64,000 nucleotides of DNA from Cololabis saira (GCF_033807715.1 NC_084590.1:35429505-35493504), one strand, 5' to 3'; shown: positions 31,986-47,105, counted from the stretch's first letter. Program-made: numbers and translations. The notes: generated by a model from the letters alone, not told the origin.

Positions 31986-33976
31986 AGCTGCTTCCAGTCT
32001 GCAGGAAGCCATGCATTCCTCCATGTGGGACTCTGCTGCACTGGTGACTTCCCAGCACTGTGGCTGCATCTCAGCAGGGATGATTTGATTCCTTTAGACT
32101 GCCACCTGGTGCCGCATACCCGTGCCAATCAGTCACCGCTAATAGGAAAATTCAATCACCAGCTCATCACAGCTCTCACTATCTACAAAAAGCTTTTAAT
32201 TAAAACAGCAAAAAAAGAAGTAAGGGGTATATAGGACTCTATCATAACCAGTGATGAGAAGTCAGTCTTCAGTTTAAATATATTTTTGATCTTGTAGCTA
32301 TATCCCCCGCCTGTCTCACGTATTTAACGAGCACTGCAGACGAGAACATTTTCTTGTTTTGTTCTTAGTTATCTTTTCATTCTTGCCTTGTTTGGGTTGT
32401 CCTTCTGCCTAATGATCTGCATCAGATTAGGAAGATAAATCATTAAACACAGCGGTTTTGTTGCCATCCTCAAATTGACCTTCTTAGCCATGAAATGGAG
32501 TGTAAACCATCTTTTCAAACGGTCACTTTCAATATTACAATCTTTATTTAAACCTCTCTGTCCTTCACTACGAGGGGATTGTAACTTGCATTTATTTATT
32601 TATTTATTTTACCTCCAGGCTCCTACGTCCCACTCCCTACACTGACATTATGTTGATATTGTTTCACTCCATTAGGTATTTTACACTCGCAGAGAAAAAA
32701 AAAATCATATTAATTTTCTCACAGACTTTAATCATGAAAATGTTTTACTTTTTTGTGCCCCATAAAAACGAGATTCATCTCATGATTTGCATTTCATCTT
32801 TTTTTGATCCAAACTCTGGCCCGAACCTTTCACCGGTTAGAGGATGGGTTAAAAAAAAAATCACTTCAAATGATGTAGCCTCATCAGTCGTTGACAAGAC
32901 GGGGGCAGGCATTGTTCTTATTGTTGTGAGAACACCTTCTGTCGTAGTAATTACCCCCTTTCTGCGCGGTACGTTCAGGTCGTTCTAAGGACAGAGTCTG
33001 CAAGAGACAAATTTGTTTTAGCAAATGACCACACTAAAGCCTTTGAATGTTCTTCAGTTGCTTCATTTGCGTTTTTATTGTAAGCCTTTTCCTCTGTGTC
33101 AGAGCGTGGGCAAGCTATTCTAACAGAAGACAAATGAACCACTTTAAAAAAGACTCCCCTCTCAAATTTCACCCTGCACTTACTGGTTAAAAAATGTAAT
33201 GGGTGTCCAAATGGACAAAAACAACAAAAAAGCTTTGCATTCACTGAGTCACTTAACTGCTTCAATATTTTAGAGGAAAATTAAGGCACAAAAGTAAATT
33301 AGTGTAAGCAAATAATTAGAAATAAATAGACTTCTAACAATCAATGCATCACTTGCTGAGGATGACTGGTACACTGAGAGGAAAAAGGCTTGTCCAGCTG
33401 CCTGTTGTCACTGAACTCTTTACAAAATACAATGATTTGCTTTTCACAAGTCAATTTTCCATTAACAGGCACAGAGCAGAATGTCAGTATTTAGCTAAGG
33501 CACTAAAAAGCAGTGAGATGGCTAATTTAGCTGAAGTTGTGGCTTTACAGAGTGCACTGCAGTAGACAGGAAGAACAGTTCTTATCAAAGTAAGTGCTCT
33601 TACGATGTTACAGAGCATTGCGGACAGATGATAGTAGTTTGAAGCTCCTCACTTGTCTGTGAGATCAATTCAAAAAAAATAAAATAGAAAAAATTCAAGA
33701 TGATGGGGAAGTGGCCATCGTGACTCCAGGCCTCAAAGCTGGCTTACAGTACAGTATAAGAGAAGACACTGGTCAGCATACTTGCCAGCTATAACTGTAA
33801 TGACATCCTTGCTAATAAAAATGGTTTTAAACAGAAAAAAAGCTTAAGAAAATGTTTAAGCCCCAACAATATAGTACTTTTTAGTTTCTATGTGTTCACT
33901 TTCTACAGAAAGTAAACAGCTTAAATGCAGTTCTATGAAATAAAGTATGTTTTAGTCATTTATAATCCAATTATAT
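31986..33976. other. Unassigned region, 2 kb
   Basis: Contains a short (TTTA)n tract at 32587-32611. A plus frame of 112 codons at 32650-32988 has no known motif or splice borders. No repeat family was recognised. Confidence 0.4.
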
Positions 33977-34162
33977 TTAGAAGAAAGACAATTTGTTATG
34001 TTTTATTAAGTAGCCCAGCAGATTCCACTTCACTTTGGTTCGGTATCCCTTCCCGAATAAGTATGAGGTGACAGTGGAGAGGAATGACTCCTTATTAACA
34101 GAGAGAAACCTCCAACCAGGCTCAGTGAGGGCAGCCATCTGCCTCACCCGGCTGGGGATCAA
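33977..34162 (-). CDS. Candidate terminal exon of an unidentified host gene
   Basis: Minus strand: a pyrimidine-rich tract (CTCTTTTTTCTTTCTTTC) and ATTGCAG lead into an open frame of 61 codons. It begins LIPSRVRQMAALTEPG, includes SYLFGKGYRTKVKWNLLGYL and ends at TAA (33977-33979). Its composition (mixed polar and hydrophobic residues, few rare codons, GC above its flanks) is more protein-like than other frames in the window. I do not recognise the protein. An internal donor such as AAA|GTGAAG is also possible, which would make the exon shorter and non-terminal. The segment is unrelated to the LINE and transposase fragments seen here. Nearest exon-like neighbour on this strand: 52872-52940. 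This is inference and no transcript data are available. Confidence 0.4.
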   Translation of the reverse strand: MIPSRVRQMAALTEPGWRFLSVNKESFLSTVTSYLFGKGYRTKVKWNLLGYLIKHNKLSFF

Positions 34163-34469
34163 CTGCAATGAAAGAAAGAAAAAAGAGGGGTAGAAAAACA
34201 AAGATGAGCTAAGTTAGCAGGAATAATGGCGTATTGAGTTTTGGTCAATATTATTGACCCAGAGGAAGTACACATTTCCCCAAAATACTGAACAATAATT
34301 GTATTTTTTTCAAAATGTTACATTGTGAAACATTCCTTAGTTTTAAGAACTCTGATTACTTTTGAATGTAAAATCGAGGTGGTCAAAACCCTTCAAGTTA
34401 TCTTTGCCTACAAAGCAGATCTGAGCTATCAGTTAATGTTGAACTCAGTCAGTCTGAAGGTTTGCATTT

Positions 34470-34960
34470 CCTCTGTGTCTAAAACATGTTGCATCAGTGC
34501 AAAGTACAAGGAGACACATTCCATTAAAAAACAAATCCAAACTTTGCTGAAAGAAACTCTGAGAGGAAAGTGGGGAAGGATGTCAGCAAGAAACCCACGG
34601 ATGTCTGTAAAGATGATTGCTGCTGAACTTGCTTCTTTCAGACTTGATGTTTCATGAAGACTGCTGTGAGGGCTCTTCAGTGTTCAAGAAGAACTCCTGT
34701 TGCTCGCACATCGACAAATCAAAGCCAGACTGAAGTTTGCCAGTGAAGATCTGAAACGTGGGGATGAGTTTTGGAACGATCTAATGATTTACTTTGATGC
34801 AAATGATGCAAATAAACATTCCCTTTGTTTGGTGAGGGATAAGAAAAGGCCTTTACCCCAAAAAGAAATGACAGATCCCGCAGTGAAAAGATGTCTCGGA
34901 GAGTTTTCCTCTGTCATGCACAGGGAACGTTGCATTTCTAGTTTGGATATGTGACAGTGA
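34470..34960 (+). pseudogene. Tc1-like transposase relic
   Basis: Frames carry MSARNPRMSVKMIAAELASF, the second helix-turn-helix region of Tc1 transposases. After a frameshift they carry AHRQIKARLKFASEDLKRGD and EFWNDLM (34700-34780), where functional enzymes continue WSDETK with the first catalytic Asp. Here that motif is lost (IYFDAND). The later part, with VRDKKRPLPQKE, corresponds to the following beta-strand region. It differs from the 1-1360 element in sequence and is truncated at both ends. Confidence 0.75.
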
Positions 34961-35694
34961 TGTACAGTACACTGCTCAAGTATTATTTGAATCAACAGAC
35001 CGGGACTGACATATTAAGTTCTATAGTCATTTTGGAGTATTTAGCATGTTACTATCCCACAGGTAAAAGACAGGGACCTCGGTGACTTTTTAACTGGTGT
35101 GTGCTGCTTTAAACGCCAAATACAGTCCTAATCAGAAGAATTATTGACTCCAACAAATGAACACATGAAGTGAATTAGTTATCTAGGGGGCAAAGTCAAG
35201 TGAGTCTGTCAGACAATTACTTTTGGATTAATACTGCATTCCAACGTTTCTTCCAGTGTAATCATTAAAAAGGTTAATTGAAGCCACTCTGAAATGCAAA
35301 GGCTTAATATTATTCCAGGATGCTATCCACATTTAACTTTGCTAAAGCCAACAGATTAATGTGGAAAACGTTATTGTCAAGATGAATAACATGTTATGAT
35401 GGTTTCTCGTAAAGTATTTCTGTATTATCGTTAAAATCCCTCTATTGGCATGTGAGTAGACTCTTTGCCTGGAAACTTCCTCTGTATGACAAACTTTTAT
35501 TAAAATTATGAAAACAAAACAGCAAAGACACCCTCCGATCGTTTATTTCTGTGATTGCCCACAATACTCGGATGGTTCTCCAGAGACACTCGGCTCCATC
35601 TAACAGGAGAAACAAACAGAATATGCAACAAATGTGTGTTCCTGCTGTGCAGAGTATGCCAATGGCTGGCTGGGCTGGAGATTTGATATTGGCC

Positions 35695-35696
<2 letters not shown>
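34961..35696. other. Unassigned spacer
   Basis: No gene or repeat recognised. Confidence 0.4.
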
Positions 35697-35785
<89 letters not shown>

Positions 35786-35799
35786 GCGTGTGCGTGTGG
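35697..35799. repeat. (TG)n microsatellite, about 103 bp
   Basis: An uninterrupted TG tract to about 35780, then (CGTGTG) variants. It gives false Cys-Val or Thr-His frames on both strands. Confidence 0.95.
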
Positions 35800-37273
35800 T
35801 TGGAAGTGATGAATAAAAATGAATGCTCATTAGGTTTTTACTGACAGTAATGTTGGAGGGTTGAACCTGTATCACATTTCTGTTTTTGTGGGATGATCGG
35901 CTTTGAAGAAGAAAAGACAGCACTCAGTCACAATGTCTTCCCTGACAGCTGATAGACAGCCTGAGAAAGACACTGTGTTTGTGTGAATTGGGTTATATGA
36001 ATAAAAAGGATCAAAGCACTGTGTGGTTTCAGTGCCAAAAGAAAAAAAAGAAACACACTTTTACCAGCATGCCCTCCACACTCCCTGTTGTGACTGGAGC
36101 GTTAAGCTCACATGCATGCACTGACTGTGGCCAAAATATTGGCACTGGCTAAACAGCGCCGGCCTGTTTTGTTCCTGTGCAGACAAACAGGCTAAACTCC
36201 TCGGGTGGCCATCCACCGGACCAGAGCAAACCAACCAAGCCCAGCCAGCTGCTGCAGCTTGTCAGTGCTTGTTTGGATCAGCTCAGAATCTGGCTGTCCT
36301 ACATCTGGCACTGACCCAGCTCCAAAGCCACCTTCCATTCACAAGCGAATATCCTGAAAGATTGATGAGAAGCCTGAGAGTGCAGCAGTGTTGCAGATGC
36401 AGGGAACAGCTAATGGAGCCTCTCCATACACAAACCGACTGGACCCGTCTTATGCCAGAGACACACCCGATATTGTTTAGATTTCCAATTTTTCTCCTAA
36501 GTCTAATGTTGAATTTTATTTTGTCAGCGTATGTTTCATAACAATTGGTCCAACCTTGATGCACAGTTACCTCAGGGATTTGGATCAACTTGAACTTTTG
36601 TTAACCCCAATTCAACTGTAAAAGGTTATTGCAGAGGCAGTGTGAGATGTCAGTTTGTTGAAATAAAAGTATTTAATCAAATTTATTAGTGAGCTTGTCA
36701 TCCTAATTGAGGACACTGGAAAAAACAAGGTTGAAGGGGGAATTTGTTAGCCTCATATAGTCTCCTGTTTGCTTTCATCATACACTGATAAGATTGAAAC
36801 TTGTGAGAAGCCGAGAAAATAACATGGCAGGTTACAGTTTAATGTTTAACTGGGAAACATCTCCATCCTGACACTCACACATATGTGACTTTGACACTTA
36901 CTACCTACTTATAGCATTTTTGCAAACCAGTCACCCCTTCATACCTCCTTCATGTAACAGAACTCCTCTACAGTAGCAGCCTAGCAGGACAACCTCACAA
37001 AAACGGATTAGGAAGGGCTCAAAGAACGCAATAAAGATGCAGAGGTATTAATCCGGCCTTCAAAACTCGCCAGATACCAATCTGATGCGATCTTATGGCA
37101 TCTGTGGGAAGTAAGCCTGATTCACAAAGACCCACTCCACAACCCCCAGAGGCCGAAGCAGCCAACATACCAGTCACTCTGAGGAACCCTCAGAGATTTC
37201 AGACCTCGTCTTGACTTTATCAGAGCTCTGTTGATGGTATGAAGAGGTTTTACTAAATATTAGTCACAATGTT
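35800..37273. other. Unassigned region, 1.5 kb
   Basis: Overlapping frames on opposite strands (36269-36541 plus, 36283-36588 minus) have no known motif. No repeat recognised. Confidence 0.4.
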
Positions 37274-37701
37274 ACAGCTCAGGGGCCTCATTTATAAAGC
37301 TTGCGTGCGCACAAAACAGAGCTTGAAAGATGCACACGCCACCTTTTACGCAAAAGTTGGGATTTAAAAAAAAAAAACAACGAGAAAATGTGCGTATCTT
37401 TACGCCAACCCTGACCCTAGCGCACAAACATTTTGAAGATATGGGGAACTGGCGACGCAGGCGGTGAGGTGTTGAAATTAAGCCAGATTCATGTCATACT
37501 CAATACTTAATGTCATTACATATCAGACTTATAATATAATAGCGCTGATCGTGTCCCTCTGTGTGTGAAGGACAGCGTCAGCGCTTGGATCGCTCTGGTG
37601 CTGCTGCTGCAGGACACGCCGTGCCGGGAACCTCCTCATCACCCAACGCGACAACTGTAGAGTGACTGAGGACATAACAAATGAGTGCCGGGCCACTCTA
37701 C

Positions 37702-37960
37702 GGAGCCCCTAAAGGGACACAGATTTTTTTTATATATACAGTATAATGAGTTTTACGCGCGCGCGTAAAGCCTAAATTATGGTTCCGTGTTAAAATGACG
37801 CAGAGCCTACCTACGCCATAGGGTACGCGGCGACGCGCACCTACGCCGTAGGGTATGCGTTGGTGTAACGCAGAACCATAAATCAGCCTTAAAGGTTTCA
37901 CGTGCGCACGTAAAACTCATTATATATATAAAAAAAATCTGTGTCCCTTTAGGGGCTCTG
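37702..37960. mobile_element. Foldback MITE nested in the hAT-like element
   Basis: Left arm GAGCCCCTAAAGGGACACAG through TATAATGAGTTTTACGCGCG is matched in reverse by the right arm ending CTGTGTCCCTTTAGGGGCTC. The arms are about 70-95 bp with few mismatches. TA lies at both outer borders, so a Tc1/mariner-type origin is possible. Confidence 0.8.
37767..37890. mobile_element. Inner foldback module
   Basis: AAGCCTAAATTATGGTTCCG and CAGAACCATAAATCAGCCTT form the arms around a GC-rich centre with two CCTACGCC.TAGGGTA.GCG units. The same module occurs at 25008-25093. Confidence 0.7.
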
Positions 37961-38521
37961 TACCACCTTCAAATCACACCGCTTCTTTTTTTTCTGCAAC
38001 AGATCTGTCCGTGGCACTCACAGCGTTTAGCGCAGCAACGACGTGCTGCCACTCACTCGCTTTATTTTATACTATTTATATACTATTTATACTTTTACTG
38101 TGACCACCAAATAATGTCGTTTTCCTGGTCTCCACCTCATCCACAACATCTCGATCGCAGTCTCCGTGAAATTTAGTGCCTGGCTCGACACGTCTCATTC
38201 ATCCTGACGCACAGCAGAAACAGGCTGCAGGAAGCCGCTGCGCATGCTCAGCAGGCTCATTTATATGCAAATACAATCATCATGTAGTTTGTATTGCTCA
38301 TTCACGGTATGAAGTGGGCGTGTAGAGGGCGGGATATGAGGGGAATTCACGTGCACAACCTTCCAGCTGGACTGTGATTTAAAAAGCGAACATTGCGTGC
38401 AAGTGTGCGTGCACACGGTTTTATAAAAAAAATTTATGTGGACGCCATTTTTGGTTTTTGGGCGCACGTGCACTTTTAGTATGGATCCTACACACTCTTT
38501 TATAAATGAGGCCACAGCTCT

Positions 38522-41435
<2,914 letters not shown>

Positions 41436-41466
41436 AACACACACATATATATATATATATATATAT
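41436..41466. repeat. (CA)n(TA)n tract, hAT target site
   Basis: Short AC then TA repeats up to the left end of the hAT element; TA repeats resume at 42568. Confidence 0.85.
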
Positions 41467-42567
41467 TAGGGCTGTCCAAGTTAGTGCGTTAACGACGCGT
41501 TAACTTAACGTTCTCGTAACGCCGACAATTTTTTTAACGCACACGATTAAAAAAAAAAAAAGGTGCATATCATTTCAGGCGCTTGACGGCACCCGTAGTT
41601 CGAGGAAAAGTCTGGTGAACTGAAAGATGGAGAATGAAAAGCGACTTTTGAACAGCAAGTTCACTTTCAAAAAGATGCCAGATGGTTCGCTGGGCAAGAC
41701 TGAAGTTATTTACATGTACCATTGATTTGAAATGAATTACCACCGAAGTACGTTGAGTCTCAAATACCAGAGAGCGCAGCGCTGCTCCGCTCCCCCCCCC
41801 CCCTCGTCAAAATCAGAAAACGCTGGATAGCAGCTTGCAAAAAAGGACGAGTCAAATCAAATCAAACTGCATTTGTTAAGCGCTTTTCTTACAAAATAAG
41901 AAATGCAACGCAAAGCGCTTTACATAAAACATAAAACTCAACAATGCTCCCCCCCGCCGCCGCACACACACACACACGCGCGCGCACAGACGGGCGCACA
42001 CTGCGATTCGCACTGAGGATTCAGGTGAGGAAATGGCTGAGTTACTCCCGTTCCGTTACATGTGCACTTTATTTGTTTGTAATTCAGTTTTTGTATCCCC
42101 CTGTTTTTAACCCACTTAGGAGAAGGGGATATTTTTTTAGCCTTTTATTTTCCTCCATATGAGAGACATAATTACAGGGAAAATTTAACTGACCAATGCA
42201 CTTCTTGTACAATGTTTGTGATGCATATGGTTCATTGTTTTACACTGAGCTGCTTAAAACGGGAATCTTAAGTTAGTCTTTCCAAGTGTAAAGTTGGGGA
42301 CTACATTGTGTTTGTGTTTATGAAGGAATGTTACATTCAGGTCAAAAGATTTTTTTGTGGAAATTGAATAAACATTGGCATAAAGCAGCATATTTGCCCT
42401 TTCTCAGGTTGTTAACAGTATTAAAAACATTTAAAAAATACCTTGAGGTAATTTAGAACAGCACAAAATGTGTGAATAAATATGAAATAAATATGCGATT
42501 AATCGCAGTTAATTACAGAAATCATGGATTAATTAAGATGAAAAATGTTAATCGTTGGCCAGCACTA
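41467..42567 (+). mobile_element. hAT transposon relic with transposase start
   Basis: The ends TAGGGCTGTCCAAGTTAGTG and GTTAATCGTTGGCCAGCACTA are imperfect inverted repeats. Subterminal GCGTTAACGACGCGTTAA and GCGATTAATCGCAGTTAA are typical of a fish hAT family. From about 41627 a frame reads MENEKRLLNSKFTFKKMPDG, the start of a hAT transposase before its BED zinc finger. It decays soon after, and more than 1.5 kb of transposase is deleted. It inserted in a TA repeat, so the target duplication cannot be read. Confidence 0.8.
41858..41945 (-). mobile_element. LINE/SINE 3'-tail relic nested in the hAT element
   Basis: CAAATCAAATCAAACTGCAT with AAGCGCTTTTCTTAC and CAAAGCGCTTTACATAAAAC is a reverse-oriented retroposon tail. 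Confidence 0.55.
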
Positions 42568-42610
<43 letters not shown>

Positions 42611-42650
42611 GTATATTTATAATGCATTTATATATATAAATACATTTGTA
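42568..42650. repeat. (TA)n tract
   Basis: TA repeat right of the hAT element, interrupted after 42610. Confidence 0.9.
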
Positions 42651-43379
42651 TATTTACTTTTAAGGAGGAATTTGTAAAAACAAATTCACTTGTTGGATAC
42701 TTCTCTAATTTCTTACAGAAATATGCTGGCCATCTCTGTCTGGCCCCACATATCAAGACATTTGCTAGTCCTGCGATCTGCGAACCATTACATCCTTTCA
42801 TCACTCTATTGTGGGCCAAATGGGGCATAAGGATGCACCGCTCGCTTGATGCATGCACCATGTGCAGGCATACATTTTCAAATACCAACAAAATGAATTA
42901 TTCATTGATCCAATTACAGCTTTGACTCATTAACGTACATGTGGATGCGTGATGATATTCAAAGAAAGAATCGCTATGAATCATAGATCGCCCACTGTGA
43001 ACACACATCAATCAGCAATGCCTTGTTCAATAAATAGAAGGTAATTGGGCCCAAAGAAAGTTAGTTATTTGCAGGCAGACCTTATTAAATTAGGAAAAAA
43101 GCCCTAGTTGGTCCCCAACTGGAAACATTACTTTAAAGGGCCATATCAATGACTTTGGCGGAAAAACAGACACTTTTGGAAGCTTGTGATTTTTCACCAT
43201 CCGGTCAAGTCACTTGATGCATTTCTTCAGGCTTTCCACCACTGTTAGTAGGAGGTCCTTTTTTATGTGTGTTTTCTGATGTCTTCTGATGTGATATGTG
43301 TGGTGTAAATCAAGGTCTCATATCAGAATGTGTTATGCTGTAGCTAAATTGGTTCACAGCTAATAATATCAACACAGTT
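42651..43379. other. Unassigned spacer
   Basis: No gene or repeat recognised. Confidence 0.4.
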
Positions 43380-43890
43380 CAGCCTGTACTGTTGATTCAG
43401 AAAACACAGACAGATTCTTCCACAGTCACATGGATTATTGACTACCTGACAGCGAAACGTTTACAGTTTCTGTGTCTTAAAGGTTGTTCAGCAGGACATG
43501 ACCACTACAGGGGACTGTCCTTTCACCTTTTCTCTTTACACCGTAACCCAAACGCCCAGAACAACTCAGTCCTGTCATCTGCAGAAATACTCAGATGACT
43601 GCCGACTGAATGCAGAGAGCTGGCAGGCTACTTTTTAAGCATCTGAGCTGGGGTCTCAGAGAAACAGAATAGAGTGTTAAAGAAGGCAGCCTCCATGCTG
43701 GGGACGGTTCTGGTGTCCCTGGAGCTGATTGTGCAAAGAATTTTGTACAAGCTGCTGAACATAATGGACAACAAGGCAACAGCTTTCAAGAGCACACTGA
43801 GGAGACAAGAGAGTATCTTCATTCAGAGGCTTCTTCTGTGATTCCTGCCCGCCATAAAAACCTTTTACAATGACCCGTGGTGCTGGAAAA
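43380..43890 (+). pseudogene. LINE RT relic, strongly deleted
   Basis: SSTVTWIIDYLTAKRLQFLC (43410-43470) resembles the region before the GAPQGT motif of a LINE RT in fish. Frameshifted remnants of LSPFLFTLY-like and QKYSDD-like sequence follow. Further on, NRVLKKAASMLG and a block ending FIQRLLL resemble the C-terminal part. Catalytic residues and more than 500 bp are missing. The clade is unclear. Confidence 0.65.
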
Positions 43891-44169
43891 GGCGGACTGG
43901 CTCAGGATGAAATTCATGACCTACCTCCCTCTTTATTTGTTGTTGTTTTGGTCAATAACTCACTACAATCCATCATGCATTTAATTGTGCGTATTCTATT
44001 CATTTTAATTCATTCTCTTGGGGCAAACTCCTAACATGTATTGGACATTGCGTTAATCTTACCAGGTTGACCTGCTCCTTAAAGTTAGAATTTAAGATTC
44101 TTTGAACTTTAATTCATCAGAAAACAACTGTTTGCAATGTGAAGATTTATGAGTGTAATAAGGTTCTTA

Positions 44170-44264
44170 GCACAGAGTCAGTGATAAATGAGTGACATTT
44201 ATATAGCTCCTTTCTTCCCTTGTTGACCACTCAAGTTGTTCTAACACTATGATCCACGTCCAGT

Positions 44265-44335
<71 letters not shown>

Positions 44336-44540
44336 ATAAAGCACTCTCAGTCTACAGCTCTCTTTATTGAGTCTATGCAGTGCCTTTTCTGTCATACACC
44401 AATGAAAGCATCAAAGACAATTTAGAGTTCAGTGTCTTGTCCAAGAATGCTTCAGCATGAGGCCAACAAGGAAAGCAATCACACCACGATGGATGGTGGA
44501 CGACTGCTCTACCTCTTGACCCACAGCCAAGCCCACCAAA
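44170..44540 (-). mobile_element. tRNA-derived SINE-like repeat, family III
   Basis: The minus strand begins near 44536 with GCTGTGGGTCAAGAGGTAGA and CAGTCGTCCACC, a tRNA-like head. It continues with TTGGACAAGACACTGAACTC and ends in TATATAAATGTCACTCATT. It is decayed and interrupted by a (CA)n expansion. Confidence 0.65.
44267..44332. repeat. (CA)n microsatellite, 66 bp
   Basis: A pure CA tract inside the SINE-like repeat. Confidence 0.95.
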
Positions 44541-46055
44541 AAAAAGTCATTATGCTTGTTTGTTGTAATCCGTGCTCATGCTAGAGAGGCCATTCCAGTT
44601 TCCCATATGTGCCCCATGTTTTTCACCTCAGCACACGTTAACTTATAGATTTCTCTCTGCTACTTATAAGGAATGGTGTTTCTTTGAATTAGACCTGAAT
44701 CGACCTGGCTCTGCTCTTGCAGAAAAAAAGAGATCTACAAGTTGCTTGAGGGGCTCCAACTTTCATTTTTACTTTTGGCTTTGTGTCTTTTTGCTTTGGA
44801 ATGAGTTTGTGCTGCTCAAGTGCATCTCTTGATGGTTGTATAACACATTTTTGAAGCAGAGAACATCACTCGTTTCTTTTGTAAGATTCTCGTATTTCGC
44901 TTTATGCCATGATCTCCGCCTCCATCTCTTTAATAAGACTTGGTAGTGCTTGGAAAGAGAGAGAAATTTAGAAGCCATGTGAAAACTCACTTCTGTTTTT
45001 GGGAAAAATATTTGTTTTTCTGTTTGTGTTGCAGCCTGGTAGCCATTCTGAGCACTTTTCCAAAGCATTACTCATTTTTAAAATGTGTTTTTCAGTGACA
45101 GGATTAAGCCCAACAGAGACTTGGTTTGGCGAAGTGGAAAGGCTTTGTTTAAATAATCATAGTTAAAGGAAAGCAACAGTAGAATGGCTGTCAGTAAGAA
45201 ATGAAAAAGAACAGGAAAGTGACTTCATTCCAACACTGGGATAGCCTATCCATCTAGCCTAACATCTTTTCCTGTCTTTTTAGTTGTATTAAGTCAAGAC
45301 ACTATCTCCAATCTCACGCACAAAACTGTCATCATTGTTAGTGAATCCAGATTGCTTTTGTTGTTAAAGTATGAATAGGCTTTGTTTGAGGCATTTGCTG
45401 AAACATTTCCAGTTCCAACAGAGCACAATTTATGAACACAGTCCTGTCAAAAACAACTGTGATTTCTGACAAAGATGCCGGTTTGAGATGTTGCTCTTTT
45501 ACCCATCACAGATAGCAAAAGATGTAAAAAATCTCTAAAATCCAGTTTGCATCAGCTGAATTAAAATGCTGCTCAATTAAACCTAATTACTGCCTAGAAG
45601 GCAGATGGTCTTTCATGAAACTCATAGTATTCTTTGAAAATTGTTCACAGTAATGCAAACTTCCTTCGGTGTGTTATTTGAAAGCAGTTAGCAATAATGG
45701 GTGATGTTCTCTTCATCTGTATCACCATAACTATAGTCTTATGAGAAGCCTCCTCCCTCAGGCTCATCGTTAGTAACAAACATAAGGAATGGCTCATTTC
45801 ATCAGGTTATTTCTTTCCCTACTGCAAATCTTCTCACCCGTCTCTTTTACACTGTTTCCAGCAGTCTGGCAAGTCAGAAATGTTTGAGAGAAGCCATCAG
45901 AAATAATGACAGAAACATTTAATAGCACATAAAGAAGGCAGGGTAAATGCTTTGTGGTATACAAGAAGGAAAAGTGTAGATCGTGTTAGAAGGGCTGAGT
46001 GTATTGTTTTTTTTTTTTTCTCGCTATTTTTCATCTTTGTGGAATGATAATGGGA
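44541..46055. other. Unassigned region, 1.5 kb
   Basis: A 99-codon minus frame (44769-45068) and an 86-codon plus frame (44572-44832) partly overlap; neither has a known motif. A 13-T run lies near 46008. Confidence 0.4.
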
Positions 46056-46134
46056 CGGGTGTATGGAGCCAAATCAGGGCCAAAAGTTTTGCTAATTTTG
46101 AAAAAAAAATTTGAACCTGAATTTTTTTTTTTTA

Positions 46135-46305
46135 CAGTTTCAATTTTATTTTTTTCAGTATCAGATCTTTTTTTCAGTTTCAAATCTTTTTATTTCAGTT
46201 TCAAATCTTTTTTTCAGTTTAAAATCTTTTTTTTTTTCAGTTTCACGTCTTTTTTTTTCAGTTTCACTTTTTTTTTTTCAGTTTCAAATTTTTTTTTCAG
46301 GTTCA
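46135..46305. repeat. Left-arm tandem array, about 8 units
   Basis: Units of CAGTTTCAAATC followed by a T run, 19-24 bp each, with variants CAGTATCAGATC, CAGTTTAAAATC and CAGTTTCACGTC. Confidence 0.85.
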
Positions 46306-46911
46306 GACTTTTGGCCCGGATCTGGTGTGGGGGGCGTGGCATCAACTGAGAGGGGCGTGGCATCATGAGTGACAGCAGAACAGAGAAGGCGGGGGACGTT
46401 CCTCAGTCATGTTGCCTTCAGGAAACGTAGGTTGCAGAAGTTATCAGTAGAAGTATGATTCAACACTGTATATACACTATATTCACGTGATTGGCAGTGG
46501 AAAAAACTGATATTAGTGACACATTTCTGTTTAAAAAGCTGTTTTAGACCGTATTTGGCACCAATCGCAGTATAAAAGCAATAAACTATGCCAGACTGTA
46601 CAGTTCAACAGCCACACTTTAAAGTTTGACATTTCCCACTTCAACATACTACCAAGTACGGTCTAAAACAGCTTTTTAAACAGAAATGTGTCACTAATAT
46701 CAGTTTTTTCCACTGCCAATCGCGTGAATATGGTGTATATACAGTGTTGATTCATACTTCTACTGATAACTTCTGCAACCTACGTTTCCTGAAGGCAACA
46801 TGACTGAGGAACGTCCCCCACATTCTCTGTTCTGCTGTCACTCATGATGCCACGCCCCTCTCAGTTGATGCCACGCCCCCCACGCCAGATCGGGGCCAAA
46901 AGTCTGAACCT

Positions 46912-47105
46912 GAAAAAAAAATCTGAAACTGAAAAAAAAGAAGTGAAACTGAAAAAAAAAGAAGTGAAACTGAAAAAAAAAGATGTGAAACTGAAAAAAA
47001 AAGACGTGAAACTGAAAAAAAAAAGATTTGAAACTGAAATAAAAAGATTTGAAACTGAAAAAAAGATCTGATACTGAAAAAAATAAAATTGAAACTGTAA
47101 AAAAA
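46912..47105. repeat. Right-arm tandem array, about 9-10 units
   Basis: The complement of the left array: GATTTGAAACTG plus A runs. It holds at least one GAAGTGAAACTG unit more than the left arm. Confidence 0.85.

Larger units (their letters stand above)
37282..38513. mobile_element. hAT-like DNA transposon with nested MITEs
   Basis: The ends GGGGCCTCATTTATAAA and TTTATAAATGAGGCC form inverted repeats, allowing for two extra G at the left end. Flanks ACAGCTCA (37274-37281) and ACAGCTCT (38514-38521) look like an 8-bp target duplication with one mismatch, consistent with hAT. The interior has TGCGTGCGCAC and CACGTGCAC motifs near both ends. No transposase found. Confidence 0.75.

Noticed and set aside
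35551..35923. Frames of 97 and 107 codons with Cys-Val or Thr-His repeats
   Set aside because: They are translations of the (TG)n microsatellite on either strand.
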